A stretch of DNA of 64,000 nucleotides from Pseudomonadales bacterium (GTDB lineage Bacteria; Pseudomonadota; Gammaproteobacteria; Pseudomonadales; Azotimanducaceae): contig JACKNX010000015.1 of NCBI GenBank assembly GCA_024234635.1, positions 1 to 64,000 of the forward strand, written 5' to 3'. Shown here in pieces: positions 53,376-62,617 of this stretch. Under the pieces are notes generated by a model. That model did not search any database and was not told the origin of the DNA. It was given only the letters and a program-made list of their open reading frames with translations. The stretch's first letter is position 1. Every line of letters begins with the position of its first letter. Both the position numbers and the translations under genes were made by a program.

Positions 53376-55064
53376 TCAGGCGTTATTGTCCTTCTGCTCC
53401 ATCTGCGCCTTGATCAGGTCACCCAGCGTCGTGGCACCACCACGCTCGGTCTCCTGGCGACGCAGTTCGCCCATCGCGCGCTGATCATCCTCGCGGGCCT
53501 TGGCCTTGATGGACACGGCCAGCGACCGGTTGCGGCGGTCGACACTGATGATCTTCACTTCAATGTCCTGGCCGACGGTGAGCACGTTGCGCGCGTCTTC
53601 CACGTGATCCGAGCTCAATTCCGATGCCTTGAGCACAGCCACGACATCTGCTGCAAGCTCCACATAGGCTTCCTTGGCGCCGACTTCCACGACCTTGCCG
53701 TTTACCGTCGCGCCACGGTCGTTGACCGCCACGTAGTCGGAGAACGGATCCTGGTCGAGTTGCTTCACGCCCAGCGAAATACGCTCGCGCTCGGGATCGA
53801 TGGACAGAATGACCGTCTCGATCTCCTCGCCCTTCGAATAACGCCGAACAGCGGATTCGCCGGGTTCGTTCCAGGACAGGTCGGACAGGTGCACCAGACC
53901 ATCGATGTTGCCTTCCAGCCCGATGAAGATACCGAAGTCGGTGATCGACTTGATGGAGCCCTTGATGCGGTCGCCCTTGGCGTAACGCAGGCTGAATTCT
54001 TCCCATGGATTGGGCCGGCACTGCTTGATGCCCAGGGAGATGCGGCGACGCTCTTCGTCGATATCCAGGACCATGACGTCCACCTGGTCGCCGACAGCCA
54101 CCACCTTGGAGGGATGTACGTTCTTGTTGGTCCAGTCCATCTCGGAGACGTGTACCAGGCCTTCCACGCCTTCCTCGATCTCGGCAAAACACCCGTAGTC
54201 GGTGAGGTTGGTAACGGTTGCCCGCACCCGTGACCCTTCGGGATAGCGACGCGTGATCTGCGTCCACGGATCGTCCCCGAGCTGCTTCATGCCGAGACTG
54301 ACGCGGTTCTTCTCGCGATCGAACTTGAGGATGCGTACCTGCACCTCGTCGCCCACGTTGACCATTTCGCTCGGATGGCGGATGCGCTTCCAGGCCATGT
54401 CGGTGATGTGCAGCAAACCGTCAACACCACCCAGATCCACAAAGGCGCCGTAGTCCGTGAGGTTCTTGACGATACCCTTCACGTCCATGCCTTCCTGCAG
54501 CGAAGACAGCAGAGCTTCGCGTTCGACACTGTTTTCCTGCTCGAGCACGGCACGGCGGGAAACCACCACGTTGTTACGCTTCTGGTCGAGCTTGATGACC
54601 ATGAATTCCAGTGGCCGACCTTCAAGATGCGCGGTTTCACGCAGCGGACGGATATCGATGAGTGAGCCCGGCAGGAACGCGCGGATGTCACTGATGTCGA
54701 CGGTGAAGCCACCCTTCACCTTGCCGGTGATGGTGCCTTCCACGGCTTTTTCCTGGGTGTGCGCGTCTTCCAGCTTCTGCCAGGTTTCGGCACGCTTGGC
54801 CTTCTCGCGTGACAGGCGGGTTTCACCGAACCCGTCGTCCACGACTTCCATCGCCACCTTCACCTGGTCGCCGATGGACAGATTGAAATTTCCGTTTTCG
54901 TCCAGGAACTGCGCGCGTGGAATCACGCCTTCGGATTTCAGCCCCGCATGGACGGTAACCCAGTCGCTGTCGATATCGACAACCGTACCGGTAACGATGG
55001 AACCTGGCGCCATCTCGACGGTGGCCAGGCTTTTGGCAAACAGTTCGGCAAAACTTTCAGACAT
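53376..55064 (-). CDS. rpsA: 30S ribosomal protein S1
   Basis: 562 residues, six S1 (OB-fold) repeats, close to the 557-residue length of E. coli S1. Repeat hallmarks such as GFTVDISDIRAFLPGSLID, YGAFVDLGGVDGLLHITDM, YGCFAEIEEGVEGLVHVSEM and FGIFIGLEGNIDGLVHLSDL are in order. S1 helps mRNA binding to the 30S subunit and is usually autogenously regulated; no Shine-Dalgarno sequence precedes ATG 55064, in keeping with that. Downstream of cmk, as in most gammaproteobacteria. Confidence 0.97.
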   Translation of the reverse strand: MSESFAELFAKSLATVEMAPGSIVTGTVVDIDSDWVTVHAGLKSEGVIPRAQFLDENGNFNLSIGDQVKVAMEVVDDGFGETRLSREKAKRAETWQKLEDAHTQEKAVEGTITGKVKGGFTVDISDIRAFLPGSLIDIRPLRETAHLEGRPLEFMVIKLDQKRNNVVVSRRAVLEQENSVEREALLSSLQEGMDVKGIVKNLTDYGAFVDLGGVDGLLHITDMAWKRIRHPSEMVNVGDEVQVRILKFDREKNRVSLGMKQLGDDPWTQITRRYPEGSRVRATVTNLTDYGCFAEIEEGVEGLVHVSEMDWTNKNVHPSKVVAVGDQVDVMVLDIDEERRRISLGIKQCRPNPWEEFSLRYAKGDRIKGSIKSITDFGIFIGLEGNIDGLVHLSDLSWNEPGESAVRRYSKGEEIETVILSIDPERERISLGVKQLDQDPFSDYVAVNDRGATVNGKVVEVGAKEAYVELAADVVAVLKASELSSDHVEDARNVLTVGQDIEVKIISVDRRNRSLAVSIKAKAREDDQRAMGELRRQETERGGATTLGDLIKAQMEQKDNNA

Positions 55065-55106
55065 GTGGTTGGTTTTTCTGCCCTGGCCTCGTGCGGGCAC
55101 TCCTGC

Positions 55107-55799
55107 TCATGGTTGGTTGATGTTGGTGTCGCCCATGAGGCCAACCGCCCTGACCCGGTCAAGGGCCAGCTCCAATACCCTGTCGATAGAAAGGCTGGTG
55201 CTATCGATGATGAAGGCATCGGGTGCGGGTTTCAGCGGTGAAACGACACGCCCCTTATCTCGTTCGTCGCGGTCGCGCAGGCTGGCGAGAAGGGCGGGCA
55301 AATTAGCAGGTAATCCTTTGTCAATCAACTGCTTATAGCGCCGCTCCGCGCGCGCTTCGAGACCTGCGTCCAGGTATATCTTCACGGGGGCATCCGGAAA
55401 CACGACCGTGCCCATGTCGCGCCCGTCCGCCACCAGGCCAGGCAGCTGCCTCATGTCCGTCTGCAGGCGCAGCACGGCAGCCCGCACTTCAGGCAGCGCC
55501 GCCACCACGCTGGCTGCTTCTCCCACCGCTTCCTCACGAATGCGACGGCTCAGATCCTCCCCGTCCACGAGTACGGCCTCATCGCGGAATTCGATAGTGA
55601 GTTGCTGCGCCATGGCAGCCAGATCGCCGCCATTTGCGGTATCGATGCGCCTGGCCAGGGCAACGGCCGCTACGATGCGGTACAGCGCGCCACTGTCCAG
55701 GAGACGCCAGCCCAGGCGCTGCGCGATCAGGCGGGCCAGCGTACCTTTGCCCGAACCACTCGGTCCGTCCACCGTGACTACCGGCGCGGGCATTGCCAT
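55107..55799 (-). CDS. cmk: Cytidylate kinase
   Basis: 230 residues. P-loop DGPSGSGKGTLA, GWRLLDSGALYR and the Asp-Gly region VADGRDMGTVVFPDAPVK are standard for CMP/dCMP kinase. ATG 55799 overlaps the tyrA stop by one base (TGATG), so the pair is translationally coupled. It phosphorylates CMP and dCMP in pyrimidine recycling. Confidence 0.95.
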   Translation of the reverse strand: MAMPAPVVTVDGPSGSGKGTLARLIAQRLGWRLLDSGALYRIVAAVALARRIDTANGGDLAAMAQQLTIEFRDEAVLVDGEDLSRRIREEAVGEAASVVAALPEVRAAVLRLQTDMRQLPGLVADGRDMGTVVFPDAPVKIYLDAGLEARAERRYKQLIDKGLPANLPALLASLRDRDERDKGRVVSPLKPAPDAFIIDSTSLSIDRVLELALDRVRAVGLMGDTNINQP

Positions 55800-56611
55800 C
55801 ACAGCTGGCGCCGCCGCCCGGCGGCCTCGGCAAGCAGGGCGAGCCCGTCGGCTTCGGCATCCGTCACCAACGCCGCGCGCAGCGCGTCAACCTGGTTCTG
55901 GAAACCGTCCAGCGCCTGCAGCAATTCCTCACGATTCAGCCGGAATATCCCCCACCAGAGCTCCGGGCTGGACGCGGCGATGCGACTGAAATCCGCAAAC
56001 CCGCCGCCGCTGTAGCGCAGGTCCTCATCACGGATGCTGCACATGAAGGCAAAGGCCAGCAGGTGCGGCAGGTGACTGGTGGCCGCCAGGGTGCGGTCGT
56101 GGGTATCAATGTCCATCTCGTGAAGGATAGCCCCAAGCCCGGACCAGAACGCCCGCGCCCGGCGCACCGCCGCTGCCGATGACGCGCGCTGAGGCAGAAC
56201 GATGACAAGCCGGTTGCGGAACAGATCCCCCGGGGCATTGGCTGGCCCATGTTTTTCAGAGCCTGCCAGCGGGTGGCAGGGAACAAAATTGGCTGGCGTC
56301 TCACCCAGCCTGCGGCGGACCTCGCGCACGATGTAACCCTTCACGCTGCCAACGTCCATGACCACACCGGCATGGTCGCGGAGCGTGACCACCCAATCAG
56401 GGAGTTGTTCGTTGGGCGCTGCCAGCACGACAAGATCCGCATCAGCCGGCACCTCGGAGGCGACGATATCCACCAATCCGAGTTCCAGCGCCTGCGCGGC
56501 ATGAGAAGCGAGCGGCTCGATACCGACAATCTCCTGCACACCGCTCAAGCCACGGGCCGCGCGCGCCACCGCACCGCCGATCATGCCCACGCCGACAATG
56601 GCGATCTTCAC
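55799..56611 (-). CDS. tyrA: Prephenate dehydrogenase
   Basis: 270 residues, monofunctional. N-terminal NAD loop IAIVGVGMIGGAVA and the substrate-side PCHPLAGSEKHGPANA. The start is GTG 56611 with CGGAGG upstream. It converts prephenate to 4-hydroxyphenylpyruvate for tyrosine synthesis. In several gammaproteobacteria aroA follows or is fused here; in this window cmk follows directly. Confidence 0.93.
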   Translation of the reverse strand: MKIAIVGVGMIGGAVARAARGLSGVQEIVGIEPLASHAAQALELGLVDIVASEVPADADLVVLAAPNEQLPDWVVTLRDHAGVVMDVGSVKGYIVREVRRRLGETPANFVPCHPLAGSEKHGPANAPGDLFRNRLVIVLPQRASSAAAVRRARAFWSGLGAILHEMDIDTHDRTLAATSHLPHLLAFAFMCSIRDEDLRYSGGGFADFSRIAASSPELWWGIFRLNREELLQALDGFQNQVDALRAALVTDAEADGLALLAEAAGRRRQL

Positions 56612-56651
56612 CGCCGGCCTCCGGGGCTGACGCGGGCAGTAGAGCGACGCG

Positions 56652-57758
56652 TCATGCCCGGCGCCGGGCCTCGAGCACCCGCGCGAGACTGTCCAGAAGG
56701 CGCCGGTTCTGGTCAGGCAGACCAATGGTGACGCGCAGGTGCCGCGGCAGGCCATATTCGGCAATGGGACGGACGATGACGCCTTCTCTCAACAAGGCGT
56801 CATACACCGCCCGGGCATCCTCGCCCACATCCACGGCAATGAAATTACCGAGGCTGGGTATGCGCGGCAGGTTGAGACGATCAAAGCCTTCCTCGAGCTG
56901 GCGCATGCCGGCGTCGTTCAGTTCGCGCGACTCACGCACGAAGGCGTCATCGGCCAGCGCCGCTTCGCCAGCGGCCAGCGCCATGCTGTTGACGTTGAAC
57001 GGCTGGCGCAGTCGATTCATCAGATCGGCAAACTGCGGGTTGCTGACGGCAAAACCGAGCCTCAGCGCCGCCAGCCCGTGAATCTTGGAAAAGGTGCGGG
57101 TGACGATGAGATTGGGATAACGGTCCAGCAGCGTCAGTCCGTTCGGAAAATCCGGGCGGCCGACATATTCGGTATACGCTTCGTCCAGCACCACCCACAC
57201 GCGGGACGGCAGCGTGTCCAGAAAGCCGGTGATTGCCTCGCGACTGAGCCAGGTGCCGGTGGGATTGTTGGGATTGGCAATGAAGACGATGCGGGTCCTT
57301 TCGGTTACCGCCCGCAGCACACCACCCAGATCCATGCCAAAGTTCACAGCCGGCACCGTCACCAGTGTCGCACCCGCGGCGATGGTGGCCAGCCGGTAGA
57401 CAACAAATGCATGCTCCGAAACGATGGCTTCACAGCCGGGTTCCAGTGCCACGCGCGCGGCGAGGTCCAGCACATCGTTGGAACCGTTGCCGAGCGTGAT
57501 CTGCGCTGGCGACACGCCGTGACGTTCGGCCAGCACGGCTTTCAGTCGGTAGCCACTGCCGTCCGGATACAGCGACAGATCCTTGTGCACCGCAGTGAGC
57601 GCTGCACGCACCTGCTCACCCGGCCCCCGCGGATTTTCGTTGCTCGCCAGCTTGAGGATATCGGCGATGCCAAGTTCACGCGCCAGTTCGTCGATGGGTT
57701 TGCCGGGCTGGTAGGCGTTGAGCGTCGCAATTGACGCATTGATGTTGTTTGGGGTCAC
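56652..57758 (-). CDS. hisC: Histidinol-phosphate / aromatic aminotransferase
   Basis: 368 residues, PLP-dependent fold type I. The Lys that forms the Schiff base is in TFSKIHGLAALRLGF; other landmarks are LASNENPRGP and NPNNPTGTW. Gene position between pheA and tyrA suggests it can transaminate aromatic precursors as well as histidinol phosphate (HisC2-like). ATG overlaps the pheA stop by 4 bases. Confidence 0.93.
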   Translation of the reverse strand: MTPNNINASIATLNAYQPGKPIDELARELGIADILKLASNENPRGPGEQVRAALTAVHKDLSLYPDGSGYRLKAVLAERHGVSPAQITLGNGSNDVLDLAARVALEPGCEAIVSEHAFVVYRLATIAAGATLVTVPAVNFGMDLGGVLRAVTERTRIVFIANPNNPTGTWLSREAITGFLDTLPSRVWVVLDEAYTEYVGRPDFPNGLTLLDRYPNLIVTRTFSKIHGLAALRLGFAVSNPQFADLMNRLRQPFNVNSMALAAGEAALADDAFVRESRELNDAGMRQLEEGFDRLNLPRIPSLGNFIAVDVGEDARAVYDALLREGVIVRPIAEYGLPRHLRVTIGLPDQNRRLLDSLARVLEARRRA

Positions 57759-58846
57759 GATCTCGCCTGGGGGTAGGAACCAAGAACACGCACGGCCAGC
57801 GCAACGTCGCGCACCGCATCCAGCGCGGCCCGCACGGGCGCATCGGTGGCGTGACCGTCGAAGTCGATGAAAAACACGTAGGACCAGTTACCGGCTCGCG
57901 CGGGTCGGGTTTCGATTCGCGTCAGGCTTATGCCCTGCTTCTGCAGCGGCTCCAGAACCCGGAACAGCGCGCCCGGTTCATTCCGCGTGGAAACGAGAAT
58001 CGAGGTCTTGTCCCTGCCGCTTGGACCCACCTCCTGCTTGCCGATGATGAGGAAGCGGGTCTTGTTGTCCGGCTGGTCTTCGATGTTGCGGGCGACGATT
58101 CGCAGGCCGTACAACTCCGCCGCCGCCTCACCCGCTACTGCCGCCTTGCCATGCTGCTCGGCAACCAGACGTGCGGCTTCGCCATTGCTGGCCACCACTG
58201 TGCGGGTGACATTCGGATGGTGCTGGTCCAGCCAGGAACGGCACTGGGCCAGGGACTGGGCGTGGCTGAGAATTTCGTCGAACGACGTGTCGTCGCCACG
58301 CTGCATCAGGCACTGATGTATGGGCAGTTCCACTTCCGCGCAGATACGCAGCGCCGAGGTCATGAAACAGTCCAGCGTGTGATTCACCATGCCTTCCGTG
58401 GAATTTTCCACGGGTACCACGCCGTAGTGCACGGCACCCGCTTCCACCTCGCGGAACACCTCGTCTATCGAGATCATTGGCACGGTACGCACGAAATGCC
58501 CGAACTGTTTGACGGTGGCAGCCTGCGTGTACGTCCCGGCGGGTCCGAGATAGGCCACCGTCATCGGCTGTTCCAGATTCAGACAGCACGAGAGGATTTC
58601 GCGATACAGGTGGGCAAGATCCGCATGACTGAGCGGGCCCGGATTGATGGCCTTCAGCTTGTCGAGGATCTGCGCCACACGTTCCGGCCGATAGAAGAAC
58701 GCGGCCGTCTCGCCCGCCTGCTGCTGCTTGATGTGCCCGACGTCCAGCGCACACTGGGCCCGCTCGTTCAGCAACTGCACAAGCTGCCGGTCGATCGCGT
58801 CGATGCGCTGCCTCAGCGGTTCGAGATCGCGGTTATCCCCGCTCAC
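57755..58846 (-). CDS. pheA: Bifunctional chorismate mutase/prephenate dehydratase
   Basis: 363 residues. AroQ chorismate mutase (about 1-85: LEPLRQRIDAIDRQLVQLLN), prephenate dehydratase (PMTVAYLGPAGTYTQAA through NKTRFLIIG) and a C-terminal ACT domain (LTRIETRPARAGNWSYVFFID, quoted to 20: LTRIETRPARAGNWSYVFFI). The ETRP residues match the phenylalanine-binding ESRP-type motif. Start GTG 58846 lies inside the end of serC (14-base overlap). Confidence 0.94.
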   Translation of the reverse strand: MSGDNRDLEPLRQRIDAIDRQLVQLLNERAQCALDVGHIKQQQAGETAAFFYRPERVAQILDKLKAINPGPLSHADLAHLYREILSCCLNLEQPMTVAYLGPAGTYTQAATVKQFGHFVRTVPMISIDEVFREVEAGAVHYGVVPVENSTEGMVNHTLDCFMTSALRICAEVELPIHQCLMQRGDDTSFDEILSHAQSLAQCRSWLDQHHPNVTRTVVASNGEAARLVAEQHGKAAVAGEAAAELYGLRIVARNIEDQPDNKTRFLIIGKQEVGPSGRDKTSILVSTRNEPGALFRVLEPLQKQGISLTRIETRPARAGNWSYVFFIDFDGHATDAPVRAALDAVRDVALAVRVLGSYPQARS

Positions 58847-59921
58847 GCTCGAACTCGCCCATGTAGCTGACAAGCGCATCCACCGAGGCCTGCGACACCG
58901 CGTTGTAGATGCTGGCGCGCATGCCGCCTACGCTGCGATGCCCTTTCAGGTTCTGCATGCCACGTGCCTCGGCGCCGCGCAGAAAATCCTTGTCAAGGGT
59001 TGCGTCGGGCAATGTAAAAGGGATGTTCATCCACGAACGGTTTTCCCGCGCCACTGGCGACGAATAGAAATTGCTGTTGTCGATGGCGTCGTAGAGCGTT
59101 TGCGCCTTGCGACGATTGATCTGCGCCATCGCCGTGAGGCCACCCTGTCGCTTAAGCCACTTGAATACCAGACCCGCCAGATACCAGGCATAGGTCGGCG
59201 GCGTGTTGGACATGGAATCGGCCTTTGCGTGCACACGGTAATCCAGCATGCTGGGCGAGCCGTCGCGCATTCTGCGTGCGGCCAGGATGTCCTTGCGCAC
59301 CACCACCAGCGTCAGGCCGGCAGGGCCGATGTTCTTCTGCGCTCCGGCATAAATCAGCGCAAACCGGTTCACGTCCACGGGTCTGGACAGGATGTCGGAC
59401 GACATGTCGGCCACCAGCGGCACGCTGGCCGCCGGTATGTCGTGAAACTGCACGCCACCGATAGTCTCGTTGGAGCAGATGTGCAGATACGCATCCCCGG
59501 GCTCCACCTGCCAGTCGGCAACGGCCGGAATGCGGTCGAACTTCGTGCCTTCGCTGGACGCGGCCACACGCACCGTACAGAAACGACCCGCTTCCTCGAT
59601 GGCCTTGGTGGACCAGGACCCGGTGTTCACGTACGCCGCGGACTGCGCGTCACCCAACAGATTCAGTGGAATGGCGCCGAACTGCTGTGTGGCGCCGCCC
59701 TGAAGGAACAGCACGTGGTAGTCATCACTGATACCGAGCAGCTCCCGGAAATCTTTCTCCGCGGTTTCGGCAATGCTGATGAATGTGTCACTGCGATGAC
59801 TCATTTCCATGACGGACATGCCCGTGCCGCCGTAGTCCAGCATCTCGTCGCGTGCCTGCTCCAGGACATCGGTCGGTAACGCGGCCGGGCCGGCGGAAAA
59901 GTTGTGCGCACGTTCAGTCAT
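58833..59921 (-). CDS. serC: Phosphoserine aminotransferase
   Basis: 362 residues, fold type I. N-terminus AHNFSAGPAALPTDVLEQA, PLP Lys in GAQKNIGPAGLT, and the C-terminal GMRASIYNAVS. Makes phosphoserine in serine synthesis and can act in pyridoxal synthesis. ATG 59921 overlaps the gyrA stop by 8 bases; ATG 59930 is the alternative, and an AAGGAG lies before both. Confidence 0.95.
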   Translation of the reverse strand: MTERAHNFSAGPAALPTDVLEQARDEMLDYGGTGMSVMEMSHRSDTFISIAETAEKDFRELLGISDDYHVLFLQGGATQQFGAIPLNLLGDAQSAAYVNTGSWSTKAIEEAGRFCTVRVAASSEGTKFDRIPAVADWQVEPGDAYLHICSNETIGGVQFHDIPAASVPLVADMSSDILSRPVDVNRFALIYAGAQKNIGPAGLTLVVVRKDILAARRMRDGSPSMLDYRVHAKADSMSNTPPTYAWYLAGLVFKWLKRQGGLTAMAQINRRKAQTLYDAIDNSNFYSSPVARENRSWMNIPFTLPDATLDKDFLRGAEARGMQNLKGHRSVGGMRASIYNAVSQASVDALVSYMGEFERERG

Positions 59922-62562
59922 CTTGTTCATCCGCTCCTTCCGGAAGTTCCCCGGCCGTCTGCACCGTGTCGTCGGCCCCAGCCACCGGCGGCGTGGCGGA
60001 TACGGTGTCCAGTTCGTCGTCTTCGCGTTCTTCGATTCGCTCAACGCCGATGAGTTTTTCGCCATTGCGCAGACTGATCAGCCGCACGCCCTGGGTATTG
60101 CGACCCAGCACGGAAACCTCGTCGATCTTGGTGCGCACGAGGGTGCCCATGTCGCTGATCAGCATGAGTTCGTCGCCGCTGAAAACCTGCACCGCGCCAA
60201 CCACGTCACCGTTGCGCGAACTGGTCTGCATGGCGATCACGCCCTGCGCGCCGCGGCCCTTGAGCGGGAACTCCTCGGTGAGGGTGCGTTTCCCGTAGCC
60301 GTTTTCGCTGGCAATCAGCACGCAGCCGTCGGCTGCCGGGATGATGAGCGAAATCACCGTGTGATTGCCTGTGAGCCGGATGCCACGCACGCCACGCGCG
60401 CTGCGGCCCATGGCACGAACATCGGACTCCTTGAACCGGGTGGCCTTGCCGGAGCTGCTCACCAGCAGGATGTCGCTGGCGCCATCCGTGATGGCGGCGC
60501 CAACCAGCGTGTTGTCCGGCTCCAGTTCCAGGGCGATCAGCCCGGCGGTCCGCGGCCGCGAGAACTGTTCGAGCGGCGTCTTTTTCACCGTGCCGTTGGC
60601 CGTGGCCATGAACACGAAATGGTGGTCATCGTATTCGCGGATCGGCAGGATCGCCGTGATGCGTTCGCCCGCCGCAAGCGGCAGCAGGTTCACCATCGGC
60701 CGGCCTTTTGCATTCCGGCTGCCCTGCGGGATCTGGTACACCTTCAGCCAGTAGACCTTGCCCTGATTGGAAAAACACAGCAGCGTGTCGTGGCTGTTGG
60801 CAATGAGCAGGTGCTCGACAAAGTCTTCGTCCTTGACGGTGGTGGCCGCCTTGCCGACACCGCCGCGCTTCTGCGCCTGGTACACCGTCAGTTGTTGCGT
60901 CTTGGCATAACCCTGGTGGGAAATGGTGACCACCAGGTCTTCCTCGTTGATGAGATCCTCAACCGTCAGGTCTTCCTGGGTGGCGATGATTTCCGTGCGC
61001 CGCTCGTCCCCGTACTGGTTGCGAATTTCCTCGAGTTCCTCCCGGACCACGCGGGTCAGGCGATCGGGCGACTCGAGGATGTCGGTGAGGTCGGCAATTT
61101 CGTCCAGTACCACCTGGTAGTCGTCGATCAGCTTGTCCTGCTCCAGCGCCGTGAGGCGATGCAGACGCAGATCGAGGATGGCCTGCGCCTGGGTTTCGGA
61201 CAGGTAGTAAGCACCGTCGCGCAGCCCGAACTCCGGCCCCAGCCCTTCCGGCCGGCAGGCATCGCTGCCCGAGCGCTCCAGCAGTTTCACCACCGTCTCC
61301 GGCGACCAGCCGCGCGCCATGAGGGCGACCCGTGCTTCAGCGGCTGACGCCGAGCGGCGGATGAGTTCGATGACCTCGTCGATGTTCGCCAGCGCCACGG
61401 CCTGGCCTTCCAGCACATGACCACGCTCGCGCGCCTTGCGCAGCAGATAGATCGTGCGCGCGGTGACGACCTCACGCCGGTGGCGCAGGAATGCCTCCAG
61501 CATCTGCTTGAGGTTCAGTACCCGCGGCTGACCGTTCACCAGCGCCACGCAGTTGATGCCGAACACGCTCTGCAGCTGCGTCTGCGCGTACAGATTGTTC
61601 AGCACCACTTCGCCGGATTCGCCGCGCCGCAGCTCGATGACAATCCGCAGGCCGTCCTTGTCCGACTCATCACGCAGCTCGGAAATTCCCTCGATGCGTT
61701 TTTCCTTCACCAGCTCCGCGATCTTCTCGATGAGTCGCGCCTTGTTCAGCTGATAGGGAATCTCGGTGATGATGATGACATCCCGGCCGCCGCGTTCGTC
61801 CGTTTCCACGGTCGCGCGGGCACGCACCAGAATGCGGCCACGCCCCGTTCGGTAAGCCTGCACGATGCCAGCCCGACCGTTGATGATTCCCGCCGTCGGA
61901 AAGTCCGGCCCCGTGACGTAGTCCATGAGCGCGTCGATACTGAGCGTCGGCTCGTCCAGCAGCGCGATGCACGCAGTCACGACTTCCGTGAGATTGTGCG
62001 GCGGAATGTTGGTGGCCATGCCGACGGCAATGCCCGAACTGCCGTTGATCAGCAGATTGGGTACCCGCGTGGGCAGCACCTCCGGCATGGTGAGCGTGTC
62101 GTCGTAGTTGGGCACGACCGGCACGGTTTCCTTGTCCAGATCCGCCAGCAGTTCCGACGCCAGCTTCGCCATCCGCACTTCGGTGTAGCGCATGGCCGCG
62201 GGCGGGTCACCGTCGATGGAGCCGAAGTTGCCCTGTCCGTCCACCAGCAGGTAGCGCATGGAAAAATCCTGCGCCATGCGCACCACGGTGTCGTAGATGG
62301 CGCTGTCACCGTGCGGGTGGTATTTACCCATCACGTCACCCACCACCCGGGCGGACTTCACGTACGGACGGTTGTACGTGTTGTTCAGCTCGTTCATCGT
62401 GTACAGCACGCGACGATGCACGGGTTTCAGGCCATCCCTGACATCAGGCAGCGCGCGGCCGACGATGACGCTCATGGCGTAGTCGAGGTAGGACTGGCGG
62501 AGCTCGTCTTCGATGCTGCGTGGCAGGATTTCCCTGCCCTGTACGGAACCGGGTTCGGTCAT
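59914..62562 (-). CDS. gyrA: DNA gyrase subunit A
   Basis: 882 residues, full length. Catalytic Tyr126 in AAMRYTEVRM, and the quinolone-determining region GKYHPHGDSAIYD has Ser87 and Asp91, the sensitive-type residues (E. coli Ser83 and Asp87). The C-terminal beta-pinwheel begins near residue 530 and includes the GyrA-box-like QKRGGVGK. It introduces negative supercoils with GyrB. First gene of the minus-strand block; no clear ribosome site before ATG 62562. Confidence 0.98.
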   Translation of the reverse strand: MTEPGSVQGREILPRSIEDELRQSYLDYAMSVIVGRALPDVRDGLKPVHRRVLYTMNELNNTYNRPYVKSARVVGDVMGKYHPHGDSAIYDTVVRMAQDFSMRYLLVDGQGNFGSIDGDPPAAMRYTEVRMAKLASELLADLDKETVPVVPNYDDTLTMPEVLPTRVPNLLINGSSGIAVGMATNIPPHNLTEVVTACIALLDEPTLSIDALMDYVTGPDFPTAGIINGRAGIVQAYRTGRGRILVRARATVETDERGGRDVIIITEIPYQLNKARLIEKIAELVKEKRIEGISELRDESDKDGLRIVIELRRGESGEVVLNNLYAQTQLQSVFGINCVALVNGQPRVLNLKQMLEAFLRHRREVVTARTIYLLRKARERGHVLEGQAVALANIDEVIELIRRSASAAEARVALMARGWSPETVVKLLERSGSDACRPEGLGPEFGLRDGAYYLSETQAQAILDLRLHRLTALEQDKLIDDYQVVLDEIADLTDILESPDRLTRVVREELEEIRNQYGDERRTEIIATQEDLTVEDLINEEDLVVTISHQGYAKTQQLTVYQAQKRGGVGKAATTVKDEDFVEHLLIANSHDTLLCFSNQGKVYWLKVYQIPQGSRNAKGRPMVNLLPLAAGERITAILPIREYDDHHFVFMATANGTVKKTPLEQFSRPRTAGLIALELEPDNTLVGAAITDGASDILLVSSSGKATRFKESDVRAMGRSARGVRGIRLTGNHTVISLIIPAADGCVLIASENGYGKRTLTEEFPLKGRGAQGVIAMQTSSRNGDVVGAVQVFSGDELMLISDMGTLVRTKIDEVSVLGRNTQGVRLISLRNGEKLIGVERIEEREDDELDTVSATPPVAGADDTVQTAGELPEGADEQDD

Positions 62563-62617
62563 GGATCGGAGGTCTTGAAAAGCCCGCTATGTTATCACGC
62601 CGCGTATAATCCCAGCC

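Noticed and set aside
62605..62617. Full sigma-70 promoter before mtaD
   Set aside because: TATAAT is present but no -35 element occurs at 16-18 bp; noted only as a possible leaderless start.
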